From a virus, in IMG/VR virus record IMGVR_UViG_3300025889_000494, positions 1 through 33,461 of that record: a stretch of DNA of 33,461 nucleotides. One strand, given 5' to 3'. A model generated the notes under the pieces. The model was not told the origin of the DNA. It made no database searches and saw only the letters and a list, made by a program, of their open reading frames with translations. Within the stretch, counting starts at the first letter, position 1. Every line of letters starts with the position of its first letter. Made by a program: the position numbers and the translations under genes. Below are positions 1 to 7,028 of this stretch, piece by piece.

Positions 1-80
1 TCCTCGGCGCTGTCGAAAGTCTCGGTTATAAGCGTATCGAGGTCATCCTCATTACCTATCGTTAACACGTAGTAAACCAT
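1..80 (-). CDS. 5' part of a 40-aa ORF that crosses the window ends
   Basis: An ATG at 80-78 on the minus strand follows an AGGAG Shine-Dalgarno nine bases upstream and opens a frame that stays open to base 1 (26 complete codons plus two bases). It begins MVYYVLTIGNEDD and is acidic. If base 1 is joined to base 33461, the reading continues in frame for 14 more codons to a stop at 33419-33421. The product would be a 40-residue protein encoded directly ahead of the primase-helicase, the first gene behind the leftward promoter at 159-186. No family is recognised. A first-transcribed tiny phage protein could be a host-takeover factor, but nothing in the sequence shows that. Confidence 0.6.
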   Translation of the reverse strand, partial: MVYYVLTIGNEDDLDTLITETFDSAE

Positions 81-158
81 GATCTTGCTCTCCTATTACT
101 TGTGTGTCTGTTAAAGATAATCCATTAATCGGGAGGGGTTTGCCCTGTCGATGGTTGT

Positions 159-186
159 ATTATACACAGGTATCTAACCTCGTCAA
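159..186 (-). promoter_or_regulatory. Leftward early promoter (PL), sigma-70 type
   Basis: On the minus strand the -35 box is TTGACG (186-181), the spacer is 16 bp and the -10 box is a perfect TATAAT (164-159). Transcription would start near 152, about 70 nt before the ATG at 80, and would run into the replication operon if the genome is circular. Host-type consensus fits the absence of a phage RNA polymerase gene. Confidence 0.75.
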
Positions 187-271
187 CCCCCCCAACACAA
201 AAAAACTTAAATTAATTTCCACGGACTACTGCTACATCTATATGCACTCATTGCTACCCTGCCGCTGCGCG

Positions 272-334
272 GTGCTATCCAGTCGCTACCCAGTGCTATC
301 CAGTCGCTACCCAGTGCTGTCCAGTCGCTTAGCG
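272..334. repeat. Three tandem 21-bp repeats
   Basis: Units at 272-292 and 293-313 are identical, and 314-334 is a diverged third copy. Each unit is itself two similar half-units of 10 and 11 bp (GTAGCGACTGG and ATAGCACTGG on the minus strand), so the motif recurs about once per helical turn. The array lies upstream of PL and is not within either predicted transcript, which favours a DNA-level role such as protein binding. Confidence 0.85.
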
Positions 335-371
335 GTAGCCCCACCGACATCCTCGCCTCACGGAAACTGAA

Positions 372-460
372 CAGCCCTACGCAGCCCTACGCAGCCCTAC
401 GCAGCCCTACACAGCCTACGTAGCGGCACGCAGCCCTATGCAGCCCTATGCAGTGCTACG
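372..460. repeat. Tandem 10-bp repeats (CAGCCCTACG)
   Basis: Three exact tandem copies of CAGCCCTACG occupy 372-401. One near-copy at 402-411 and a shortened copy at 412-420 follow. After a short break there are two CAGCCCTATG copies (431-450) and a degenerate copy (451-460). The minus-strand reading RTAGGGCTGC resembles the half-units of the 21-bp repeats at 272-334, so the two blocks look like one phased array of related decamers. Confidence 0.85.
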
Positions 461-535
461 CGAGGCTACGCGCGGGCAGCGGCGTGTCTTTGTAGGGGGC
501 AGGGGGGTACGGCTAGGCTAGTCGATGCGACCACC

Positions 536-546
536 CGCACAGATTT
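536..546 (+). repeat. 11-bp direct repeat, copy 1 (CGCACAGATTT)
   Basis: The word CGCACAGATTT occurs here and again at 701-711 in the same orientation, both inside the non-coding control region. A shared binding site is possible; an 11-bp match alone is weak evidence. Confidence 0.4.
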
Positions 547-700
547 GCAAGAAGGCAAAATAGGGCGAGGAAACTACCCAGAAACCCCTATTAATTAGCC
601 TCCACAGCACTCCACATAGCAGTAGTCATAGCTCATTGATTTAATTAGTAAAAGGCACTGCGGAGAACAACACAGGTCAGCCAAGGTCCGCACCGTAAAA

Positions 701-711
701 CGCACAGATTT
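701..711 (+). repeat. 11-bp direct repeat, copy 2 (CGCACAGATTT)
   Basis: This is the second identical copy of the 11-bp word at 536-546, 165 bp downstream and in the same orientation. Confidence 0.4.
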
Positions 712-778
712 ACCATGCGATAACACAGCACCAAACAGCGCATAGTGCGGGTATAGGGAACCGTTAAGGGAGAAGATA

Positions 779-792
779 GTACGTTAACGTAC
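779..792. promoter_or_regulatory. Perfect 14-bp palindrome, possible operator
   Basis: GTACGTTAACGTAC is its own reverse complement and lies about 65 bp upstream of the -35 box of the rightward promoter at 858-886. The position and symmetry suit a dimeric regulator or a host factor. No regulator gene is recognised in the window, so the ligand is unknown. Confidence 0.4.
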
Positions 793-857
793 ACTAACGC
801 TACAGCCCAGTATTCATGGGAGTATTAAAAATAATTAAAATAAATAGGTCAAAGGGG

Positions 858-886
858 TTGACTTTTCGTAAAAAATATGGTATAAT
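858..886 (+). promoter_or_regulatory. Rightward promoter (PR) for the virion operon
   Basis: The -35 box is TTGACT (858-863), the spacer is 17 bp and the -10 box is a perfect TATAAT (881-886) preceded by TGG, an extended -10. An AT-rich stretch (about 825-853) sits where an UP element would. A start near 893 gives an untranslated leader of about 205 nt before the ATG at 1098. This is the best host-type promoter in the window and the only clear one for the 21-kb rightward operon. Confidence 0.85.
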
Positions 887-1097
887 ATTACGTATAGTAT
901 AAAGTAATTTAAACGACTCGAACGAATCGACTACAAGTACAGAGCTCTATTTGAGTGAGTTGAGTGTGTTGTCTGTACGCACAGAACATAACCCACTTAA
1001 CGTAGCTTAAAGTATATAAGGTTTCCGATAAGCTTTACGAAGCGAACTATATAGACTATGTGGTTACTCCACTGGTTACCAATCAAGGAGAACGTCA

Positions 1098-1445
1098 ATG
1101 GGACGCCCTAAGAATTCTGACCTAGCTAAGGTTAAGAAGCCCGGTAAGCCCGGAAGGCCGCCGGGACAGGCAGCAGCGATAGCCGACTTCACCGCACGAA
1201 TAGTGAATTCACCGAAGAGTAGGCGGGTTATGGACGCTATCGTGGAGGCTGCCCTTAATGATGACCATAAGAACCAAGCCGCAGCGTGGAAGCTGCTCAT
1301 GGACAGGATGGTTCCCCTCTCCGCGTTTGAGAAGAACTCATCCGGTGCAAAGCCTCAGATAAACATTAACATTACATCCGCTGGCGCACCGGTGATTTCA
1401 TCTGACGACGAGGTTATAGAAGGAGACTACGATGACGAGACATGA
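1098..1445 (+). CDS. Putative terminase small subunit-like DNA-binding protein
   Basis: This is a 115-residue protein, first in the rightward operon, preceded by AAGGAG eight bases before the ATG. The N-terminus is basic with two AT-hook-like segments (GRPKNSD at 2-8 and GRPPG at 19-23). A helical middle part (about 25-75) includes AAAWKLLMDRM, and the tail is acidic. Its place just upstream of TerL (separated by lysozyme and a small basic gene), its size and its DNA-binding look suggest it recognises phage DNA for packaging. No signature motif proves TerS, so a transcription regulator or other DNA-binding role remains possible. It overlaps the lysozyme gene by 14 bases. Confidence 0.55.
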   Translation: MGRPKNSDLAKVKKPGKPGRPPGQAAAIADFTARIVNSPKSRRVMDAIVEAALNDDHKNQAAAWKLLMDRMVPLSAFEKNSSGAKPQININITSAGAPVISSDDEVIEGDYDDET

Positions 1446-1923
1446 GACAGCGCGTAGAGCGCAGAATGGCCTGAAAGCTATTAGAGCTGTTATGGATGCC
1501 TACCCCGGACAGATCGAGGGTAAGCATCTACCAGTTATAATTTGGGAAGGATACAGCCCTGTACCTTATCGCGACACCAAGGGCGTAGTCACGGTGGGTG
1601 TCGGGCAGACTGGTTACTGGGCTGATATCCCATTCCCTGAAGTATTCGATCATTTCGAGCAGCAGGCGCGTCACTTGACGACGGGGTTCGATGAGCTGCC
1701 GCAGATGGTGAAAGACGCTATCGTGGTGGCTTGCTACCGTGGAGACTGGCAGATGTCCCCGCGCACTAGGCGGCTATTCAACAATAAAATGTACTTGGAA
1801 GCTGTCGAGGAGTGGTACGACAACGAGGACTACAGAGTAGCCTGCGCTCAGCGTAGCGGGGTGAAGGCGAGGTTTGAGTATGTCGGGGACGCTATCGAGA
1901 GTATGCACTGCGGAGAGGACTGA
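1432..1923 (+). CDS. Endolysin, T4-type (GH24-like) lysozyme
   Basis: The 163-residue protein hydrolyses peptidoglycan to release progeny. The segment WEGYSPVPYRDTKG continuing into VVTVGVGQ matches the GH24 active-site block. The catalytic Glu is E39, Asp is D48 and Thr is T54, with the D-x5-T spacing of T4 lysozyme. No N-terminal signal or membrane anchor is visible, so access to the wall should need the holin encoded near 10.5 kb. AGAAGGAG precedes the ATG. It sits between the TerS-like and TerL genes, away from the holin cluster, which is unusual. The C-terminal third is not recognisable beyond the fold family. Confidence 0.88.
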   Translation: MTRHETARRAQNGLKAIRAVMDAYPGQIEGKHLPVIIWEGYSPVPYRDTKGVVTVGVGQTGYWADIPFPEVFDHFEQQARHLTTGFDELPQMVKDAIVVACYRGDWQMSPRTRRLFNNKMYLEAVEEWYDNEDYRVACAQRSGVKARFEYVGDAIESMHCGED

Positions 1924-2210
1924 TGCCAGCTAAGAAAGATTCAAGATTGGAAAGAGCAGGAGTATCGGGTTATAACAAACCTAAGCGTACCCCTAAGCAT
2001 CCTACTAAATCACACGTAGTTGTGGCGAAAGAAGGCGATAAGATTAAGACCATACGCTTCGGACAGCAGGGTGTTTCAGGTTCTCCCAAGAAAGCCGGGG
2101 AGAGCAAAGCTGAACGTAAACGACGAGAGTCCTTTAAGGCTAGACATGCCAAGAATATATCCAAGGGTAAAATGTCTGCTGCTTATTGGGCCGATAAGGT
2201 TAAATGGTAA
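1923..2210 (+). CDS. Small basic conserved phage protein
   Basis: This 95-residue, Lys/Arg-rich protein starts at a TGATG overlap with the lysozyme stop. It contains GVSGYNKPKRTPKHPTKSH (14-32) and ends in KGKMSAAYWADKVKW. I recall the same pattern in small proteins beside terminase genes in many phages (a DUF6321-like family, from memory). The high positive charge suggests nucleic-acid binding. The function is unknown; a packaging accessory role is only suggested by position. Confidence 0.75.
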   Translation: MPAKKDSRLERAGVSGYNKPKRTPKHPTKSHVVVAKEGDKIKTIRFGQQGVSGSPKKAGESKAERKRRESFKARHAKNISKGKMSAAYWADKVKW

Positions 2211-3463
2211 TGAACTTTGATATCTCCCTACTCCCGTGGCAGGAAAAAGTATGGAACGATAACAGCAGATTTACAGTGATTGCGGCAGGACGGCGGACGG
2301 GCAAGTCTCGCTTCGCAGCCTACAAGATGATCTTCGCTGCGCTGACTAGAGAGAAGTGCGACGTGTTCTACATAGCACCAACTCAGGGACAGGCACGAGA
2401 CATTATGTGGCATCTACTGCTAGAACTCACTGAGGGGCTGAGAACAAAGAGTAACGTCAACAACCTACAGGTCGAGCTGGTTAACGGTAGCCGCATCAGC
2501 CTGAAGGGCAGTGACAGACCGGATACGATGCGGGGTGTTGCCCTGCGTGCGGTTATCCTAGACGAATACGCTGAGATGAAGCCGGAGGTGTGGGACGAGA
2601 TTATCCTCCCCGCCCTAGCTGACTTGAGAGGTGAGGCAGTGTTCATCGGTACGCCGAAGGGACGCAACCACTTCTATGATCTCTACCACTACGCGGACAC
2701 GGGTGAGGACGAAGCCTACAAGGCATGGCACTTCACCACATACGACAATCCGCTGGTAGCGAAGGAAGAGATCGACTCAGCACAGAATCGAATGTCCAGC
2801 CATGCATTCCGACAGGAGTTTATGGCATCGTTCGAAGCAATCGGTAGCGAAGTCTTTAAGGAAGAGTGGGTTAAAATTGATGACGAGGAACCCATGACCG
2901 GAGACTTCTATATCGCTTGCGACCTTGCAGGCTTTGAGCAGGCAGGGGCTAAGAGGAAGCGTAGGCGTGATAATAGCGCCTTTGCTGTCGTCAAGGTGAA
3001 CGAGGACGGCTGGTGGGTTGCGGACATCGTAGCGGGGCGCTGGACGGTCGAGGAGACTGCTCAGACGATCTTCGACTTGATAGCCGAGTACAATCCTGTC
3101 GGTGTTGGCATTGAGATGGGTATTGCAAAGCAGGCGGTGATGTCACCCCTGTTCGAGTTGCAGAAGCGATCAGGTCGCTACTTCCCCATCAAGGAGCTAA
3201 CGCACGGTAATCAGCGAAAGACGGACAGAATCATCTGGGCCTTGCAGGGTAACTTCGAGCAAGGACGTATAACGCTAAACAAGGGCGAATGGAACAGGCA
3301 ATTCTTAGATGAGCTATTCCAGTTCCCTGACAAACTAACGCACGATGACATGGTGGACGCGCTGGCATACATTGACCAGCTTGCCAAGGTTAGCTACGTA
3401 GACTATCGAGACCTCGACGATGAGGACGACTACGCGGCTCTCGACGAAATCTCAGGATACTAG
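2210..3463 (+). CDS. terL: Terminase large subunit
   Basis: This is the ATP-driven DNA packaging motor with a nuclease domain. The ATPase part shows a Walker A variant AGRRTGKS (26-33), Walker B VILDE (115-119) and the coupling motif GTPKG (147-151). The RNase H-like nuclease part shows acidic residues at D238 (CDLAG), E302 (IEMG) and the HDDMVDA cluster (378-384). At 417 residues the length is typical for small TerL proteins. The start at 2210 is chosen because TAATG overlaps the previous stop, the pattern used at many junctions here; an ATG two codons upstream at 2204 is the alternative. It docks on the portal protein encoded next. Confidence 0.96.
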   Translation: MNFDISLLPWQEKVWNDNSRFTVIAAGRRTGKSRFAAYKMIFAALTREKCDVFYIAPTQGQARDIMWHLLLELTEGLRTKSNVNNLQVELVNGSRISLKGSDRPDTMRGVALRAVILDEYAEMKPEVWDEIILPALADLRGEAVFIGTPKGRNHFYDLYHYADTGEDEAYKAWHFTTYDNPLVAKEEIDSAQNRMSSHAFRQEFMASFEAIGSEVFKEEWVKIDDEEPMTGDFYIACDLAGFEQAGAKRKRRRDNSAFAVVKVNEDGWWVADIVAGRWTVEETAQTIFDLIAEYNPVGVGIEMGIAKQAVMSPLFELQKRSGRYFPIKELTHGNQRKTDRIIWALQGNFEQGRITLNKGEWNRQFLDELFQFPDKLTHDDMVDALAYIDQLAKVSYVDYRDLDDEDDYAALDEISGY

Positions 3464-3471
3464 GAGCGACA

Positions 3472-5532
3472 ATGCTTAATAAAGATGATAACTTGCTAGG
3501 AGCCAGTCTTACTAGCTGGGTACTAGACAAGGTAGAAGAGTGGGAACAGCACTACATCTCCAACTATCAGGAGAAGCACCTTGAGTATGACCGCCTGTGG
3601 CGCGGCATCTGGGCGGAGAATGACAAGACTCGTCAGAGCGAGCGCAGTCGTCTCATATCGCCAGCAAGCGCACAAGCCGTAGAAGGCAGTGTAGCCGAGG
3701 TGGAAGAGGCCATATTCGGCAGAGGCGAGTTCATTGACATCCGCGATGACTTCCAAGATCAGGACTCTAGCGATATTGTAGCTATGCGTGCTGCCCTGAT
3801 GGAGGACTTTGAGAAGCGTGGGTTCCGTAAGACGTGCGGCGAAGTGCTTATTAACGCTGCCGTGACGGGTACGGGCATCATGGAACTGGTACTGGACGAG
3901 GTGGTAGAGAAGGCTCCGGCATCTCAGTCCGTCGATCAGTACACTAAGGCTGTCGGAGTGATGTCAAAAGAGAAGGTTGTGGTCGATTACAGGCCCATCC
4001 ATCCTCGTAACTTCCGCATTGACCCTGCTGCTGTGTCCATTGAAGGCGCTCTGGGCGTGGCAATCGACGAATACGTACCTACTCATCAGGTGGAGCTGCT
4101 TCAAGAGAGCGGCGTTTACCGCGATGACGTGATGGTCGGCGTGTCCTACACGGAAACTTCGCTGGAAGCTGACCAGAATCTGGCGGCTCAGGCTCACAGC
4201 AAGTGCCGACTCATCAAATATTACGGCTTAGTGCCGACAGAACTGCTCGATGCGGACAAAGACACCGAGGGAGACGACCCGTTCGACGGTTATGACATCG
4301 AAATGCCGGACGTAGAGAAGACTTACTACACTGAAGCTATCGTCGTCATCGACGCTACCAGTGGAGAACTGCTAAAAGCCGAGAAGAATCCGTTTATGAT
4401 GGGTCAACGCCCCGTCGTATCGTTCCAATGGGACTGCATGCCGGGTGTTTTCTACGGTAGAGGCGTTGTCGAGAAGGGCTATAACAGCCAGAAGGCTATT
4501 GATTGCGAGTTACGGGCACGAGCAGACGCTCTGGCGCTGACCGCACACCCAATGTTAGCCGTAGACGGCACTAGAATGCCCCGTGGCATGAACGCTAAGG
4601 TGGTTCCGGGTAAGACTCTGATCACTACAGGGGACCCCAACACGATACTTCGCCCATTTAAGTTCGGTGAAGTGAGTGGAATCACGTTTAATCAGGCAGA
4701 AGCACTGGAGCGCATGCACCAGAGGGCTACCGGCGCTATAGACACCGCTGGACTGCCTCAGGAGATCGGAGACGCACGTTCTGGAGCCGTTAGTATGGCA
4801 CTAGGGGGCGTGATAAAGCGTCATAAGCGCACGCTCATGGCGTTTCAGAACGATTTTCTAATCCCTGCCGTGGAGATGGCGGCATGGTTGTACATACAGT
4901 ACGACCCTGAGCGCTTCCCCGCCAAGGATTACAAGTTTGTCGTGTCAGGCAGCATGGGAATCATGGCTAGAGAGTTCGAGACTAGCCAACTGACCACACT
5001 GCTGAGCACTACGGGTAAGGAAAGCCCGGCGTACCTGCCCCTGATAGAGGCAATCATCAACAATATGCACCTGAACAACAGGGAGCAGTTGATCGCTACT
5101 ATCCAGAAGGCAGCACAGCCCGACCCGCAGCAGCAAGAGGCTGCTCAGCGTCAGGCACAGCTACAAGAACAGTTACTCCAAGCTCAGATCGCCGCATTCC
5201 AAGCACAAGCGAACGAGAGCAACAAGAGGGCAGAGAAGTACGAGGCAGAGAAGCGTGCTATCCCGATTGAACTGGAGAATGATAGAATCGCAGCCATTAG
5301 CAAGCAACTCGCTGCTGGCAGTGACGACGACAAGGAGTTCTCACGGCGCTTTAAGGAGGCTGAGCTTAACTTAGCCAACCGTAAGATGCAGTTAGAAATC
5401 CTTGAATCAGCAACTAAGAACGGGGCAATTCCATTCGATGAAGGAACCCCGACAGGAGTACCAGTAGATGACACCAGTAGTCAAGAAAGAGGATTTGCAG
5501 AGGATAGTCGACCAGATCAACGGACGCTTTGA
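3472..5532 (+). CDS. Portal (head-tail connector) protein
   Basis: A 686-residue protein that should form the dodecameric ring through which DNA enters and leaves the capsid. The order TerL, portal, scaffold, capsid and the sequence style (WRGIWAENDKTRQSERSR early, long mixed core) fit podoviral portals. It is longer than T7 gp8 (about 536 residues). The extra length is a Gln/Ala/Glu-rich, probably coiled-coil C-terminal segment (about 545-645), possibly a barrel reaching into the head. AGGAG precedes the ATG. The last 65 bases overlap a 50-codon ORF in another frame. Confidence 0.93.
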   Translation: MLNKDDNLLGASLTSWVLDKVEEWEQHYISNYQEKHLEYDRLWRGIWAENDKTRQSERSRLISPASAQAVEGSVAEVEEAIFGRGEFIDIRDDFQDQDSSDIVAMRAALMEDFEKRGFRKTCGEVLINAAVTGTGIMELVLDEVVEKAPASQSVDQYTKAVGVMSKEKVVVDYRPIHPRNFRIDPAAVSIEGALGVAIDEYVPTHQVELLQESGVYRDDVMVGVSYTETSLEADQNLAAQAHSKCRLIKYYGLVPTELLDADKDTEGDDPFDGYDIEMPDVEKTYYTEAIVVIDATSGELLKAEKNPFMMGQRPVVSFQWDCMPGVFYGRGVVEKGYNSQKAIDCELRARADALALTAHPMLAVDGTRMPRGMNAKVVPGKTLITTGDPNTILRPFKFGEVSGITFNQAEALERMHQRATGAIDTAGLPQEIGDARSGAVSMALGGVIKRHKRTLMAFQNDFLIPAVEMAAWLYIQYDPERFPAKDYKFVVSGSMGIMAREFETSQLTTLLSTTGKESPAYLPLIEAIINNMHLNNREQLIATIQKAAQPDPQQQEAAQRQAQLQEQLLQAQIAAFQAQANESNKRAEKYEAEKRAIPIELENDRIAAISKQLAAGSDDDKEFSRRFKEAELNLANRKMQLEILESATKNGAIPFDEGTPTGVPVDDTSSQERGFAEDSRPDQRTL

Positions 5533-5620
5533 GTGGTTTACCAATAAAGTAAACGAGCTTGAGCACCGTATCAAGGAACTTGAAGACAGCAAGCAACCCA
5601 AACCAACTACTAAGAAGTAA
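5468..5620 (+). CDS. Small coiled-coil protein overlapping the portal 3' end
   Basis: This 50-residue ORF begins MTPVVKKEDLQRIVD and ends KPTTKK. The middle (about 8-42) has heptad-like spacing and alternating charge, suggesting a short amphipathic or coiled-coil helix, and the tail is Lys-rich. It starts in a different frame inside the last 65 bases of the portal gene, with AGGAG nine bases upstream, and fills the otherwise unexplained gap before the gene at 5630. Function is unknown; its position suggests a head or connector accessory factor. Confidence 0.7.
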   Translation: MTPVVKKEDLQRIVDQINGRFEWFTNKVNELEHRIKELEDSKQPKPTTKK

Positions 5621-5629
5621 GGAGTACAC

Positions 5630-5863
5630 ATGGATAACTTCAACATTGAAGTCCAGAAGGCGTTAGAAGATATGTTCGCAAGCGAAGGCTGGCGATTCTT
5701 TCTTGAGGACGTCACCGCCAATAAGAATGGTATTAACCATCTCGATGGGATTGAAGGCGATCAGATGTTAGGCTTCCGGCAAGGACAAGTCAGCATCCTC
5801 AACTCAATCCTAGCATACGAGGATGCGATTCGCACTGCCTCAGAAGTGGATACAGAGGAATGA
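5630..5863 (+). CDS. Small hypothetical head-region protein
   Basis: A 77-residue acidic, probably helical protein preceded by AAGGAG and starting MDNFNIEVQKALEDMF. It contains EGWRFFLEDV (19-28) and FRQGQV (49-54). No domain is assigned. It is translationally coupled to the next gene through an ATGA overlap at 5860-5863. Small proteins of this type between portal and scaffold occur in many podoviruses, but their role is not established. Confidence 0.75.
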   Translation: MDNFNIEVQKALEDMFASEGWRFFLEDVTANKNGINHLDGIEGDQMLGFRQGQVSILNSILAYEDAIRTASEVDTEE

Positions 5864-6141
5864 TTATCTGTATCGACGTGACCTGCGAAGCGGGGCATAC
5901 CACGGAAGTCTTTGTTGACTCGAAGACGACCACAATGGAGTGTCCGGTGGAAGGGTGTGAAGTAACAGCGAAGCGTATCATAAGTCCCGTACGTACCTCT
6001 CTAGACCCGATCTCAGGGGATTACCCCGGAGCCACGATGAAGTGGATGGCGAATAGAGAGAAACAGATGGCGGTGGAAAGGAAGGCAGTCGAACGACACG
6101 GTCCTACGGCAGCGTGGGATGTAGCACGTGGCGGGCGATAA
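5860..6141 (+). CDS. Small zinc-ribbon-like protein
   Basis: A 93-residue protein whose first third carries likely metal ligands: C9 with H13 (CEAGH) and C28 with C33 (CPVEGC). This arrangement recalls FmdB-type short zinc ribbons found in many phage head modules. The C-terminal half is helical and charged (ANREKQMAVERKAVERHG). It starts on the ATGA overlap with the previous gene. A role in assembly or nucleic-acid contact is inference. Confidence 0.72.
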   Translation: MIICIDVTCEAGHTTEVFVDSKTTTMECPVEGCEVTAKRIISPVRTSLDPISGDYPGATMKWMANREKQMAVERKAVERHGPTAAWDVARGGR

Positions 6142-6191
6142 CCGCAATCCTATATGCTTCTCCATAATGCAAACAGCACGGAGTTTTAACA

Positions 6192-7010
6192 ATGGCAATG
6201 ATAGATGATCCAGCAGATAAGTCACCAAAAGCAGAACCGGGGACTACCGAGTTCTCTCTAGAAGATGTAGCAAGCACCGCGACTGAGGAGTCGAGACCTA
6301 CGGGAGCTACTATGGACGCAGAGGAACTTCCTGAGAAATACAGGGGCAAGTCGCCTGCCGAAATAGCGCGTATGCATCAAGAACTTGAGCAGCGTTTCGG
6401 ACAACAGGGCAATGAGGTTGGTCAGTTACGGAGAACACTTGATGAGTTTGTACTTAGTAAGCTGAACGAAGGGACGGATAAAAAGGAACCTGAACCCACT
6501 CTTACGGACGATGATTTCTTTGCTCGACCTACCGAGGCAATAAACAAGGCATTGGCAATGAACCCTGAGATTCAACAGCTCAAGACACTTGCCGCCCAAC
6601 AGAGGCATCAAGCCTCACAAGCACAGCTTGCAAGCAAGCATCCAGACTTTATGGAAGTGCTGAAGTCCCCAGACTTTAATAGCTGGGTACAAGGCAGTAC
6701 GATTAGACAACGGATGCTGAAGGAAGCTGATGCTACTTACGACCTGACGATAGCTGACGAGTTGTTCACGGAATACAAGAACACTCGGAAGAAAGTGTCT
6801 GACGATGTCGTAGAGCAGGAAAAGACTGCTCGGAAGGCAGAAGTAAAGAAGGCTTCTACCGGAACTGCGAAAGGCGCACCCGCTGGACGTAGCTCTAAGA
6901 AGGTGTTTAGACGACAAGACATTGTTGAACTAATGAGAACCAACCCATCCCGATACGAGGCGCTCGCTCCTGAGATCAGGAGAGCGTACGCAGAAGGGAG
7001 GGTTAAATAA
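6192..7010 (+). CDS. Putative scaffolding protein
   Basis: A 272-residue, highly charged and mostly helical protein placed immediately before the major capsid gene, the standard place for a podoviral scaffold. An acidic disordered start (DKSPKAEPGTTEF) leads to a Gln/Glu-rich helix (about 60-95: MHQELEQRFGQQGNEVGQ). The C-terminus is basic (KKVFRRQDIVELMR), as expected for a capsid-binding end. GGAG lies nine bases before the ATG, and a second ATG two codons later is possible. Assignment rests on position and composition, not on a motif. Confidence 0.8.
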   Translation: MAMIDDPADKSPKAEPGTTEFSLEDVASTATEESRPTGATMDAEELPEKYRGKSPAEIARMHQELEQRFGQQGNEVGQLRRTLDEFVLSKLNEGTDKKEPEPTLTDDDFFARPTEAINKALAMNPEIQQLKTLAAQQRHQASQAQLASKHPDFMEVLKSPDFNSWVQGSTIRQRMLKEADATYDLTIADELFTEYKNTRKKVSDDVVEQEKTARKAEVKKASTGTAKGAPAGRSSKKVFRRQDIVELMRTNPSRYEALAPEIRRAYAEGRVK

Positions 7011-7028
7011 CCTATGGAGAACTAAGGA

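Larger units (their letters stand above)
81..1097. other. Divergent non-coding control region
   Basis: About 1 kb without a convincing gene separates the leftward operon (starting at 80) from the rightward operon (starting at 1098). It contains a sigma-70-like promoter facing left (159-186), tandem repeats phased at about 10 bp (272-460), two copies of an 11-bp word (536-546 and 701-711), a perfect 14-bp palindrome (779-792), an AT-rich UP-element-like stretch (about 825-853) and a strong rightward promoter (858-886) with a leader of about 200 nt. It is the natural candidate for the regulatory switch and possibly the replication origin or packaging site; those last two roles are inference. 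Confidence 0.8.

Noticed and set aside
104-370. 88-codon plus-strand ORF in the left control region
   Set aside because: It starts with GTG without a Shine-Dalgarno, runs across the leftward promoter and the tandem repeats (its repeated SRYPVLS comes from the 21-bp units), and resembles no protein.
272-460. CRISPR-like array
   Set aside because: Units are only 10-21 bp and tandem, with no spacers and no cas genes.
491-515. G-rich run as a G-quadruplex
   Set aside because: Only two long G-runs (G5 and G6) with short neighbours; a stable four-run pattern is not present on inspection.
481-1097. tRNA or other structured RNA gene
   Set aside because: No cloverleaf with T-loop and anticodon arms could be built by eye; only short stems were seen.
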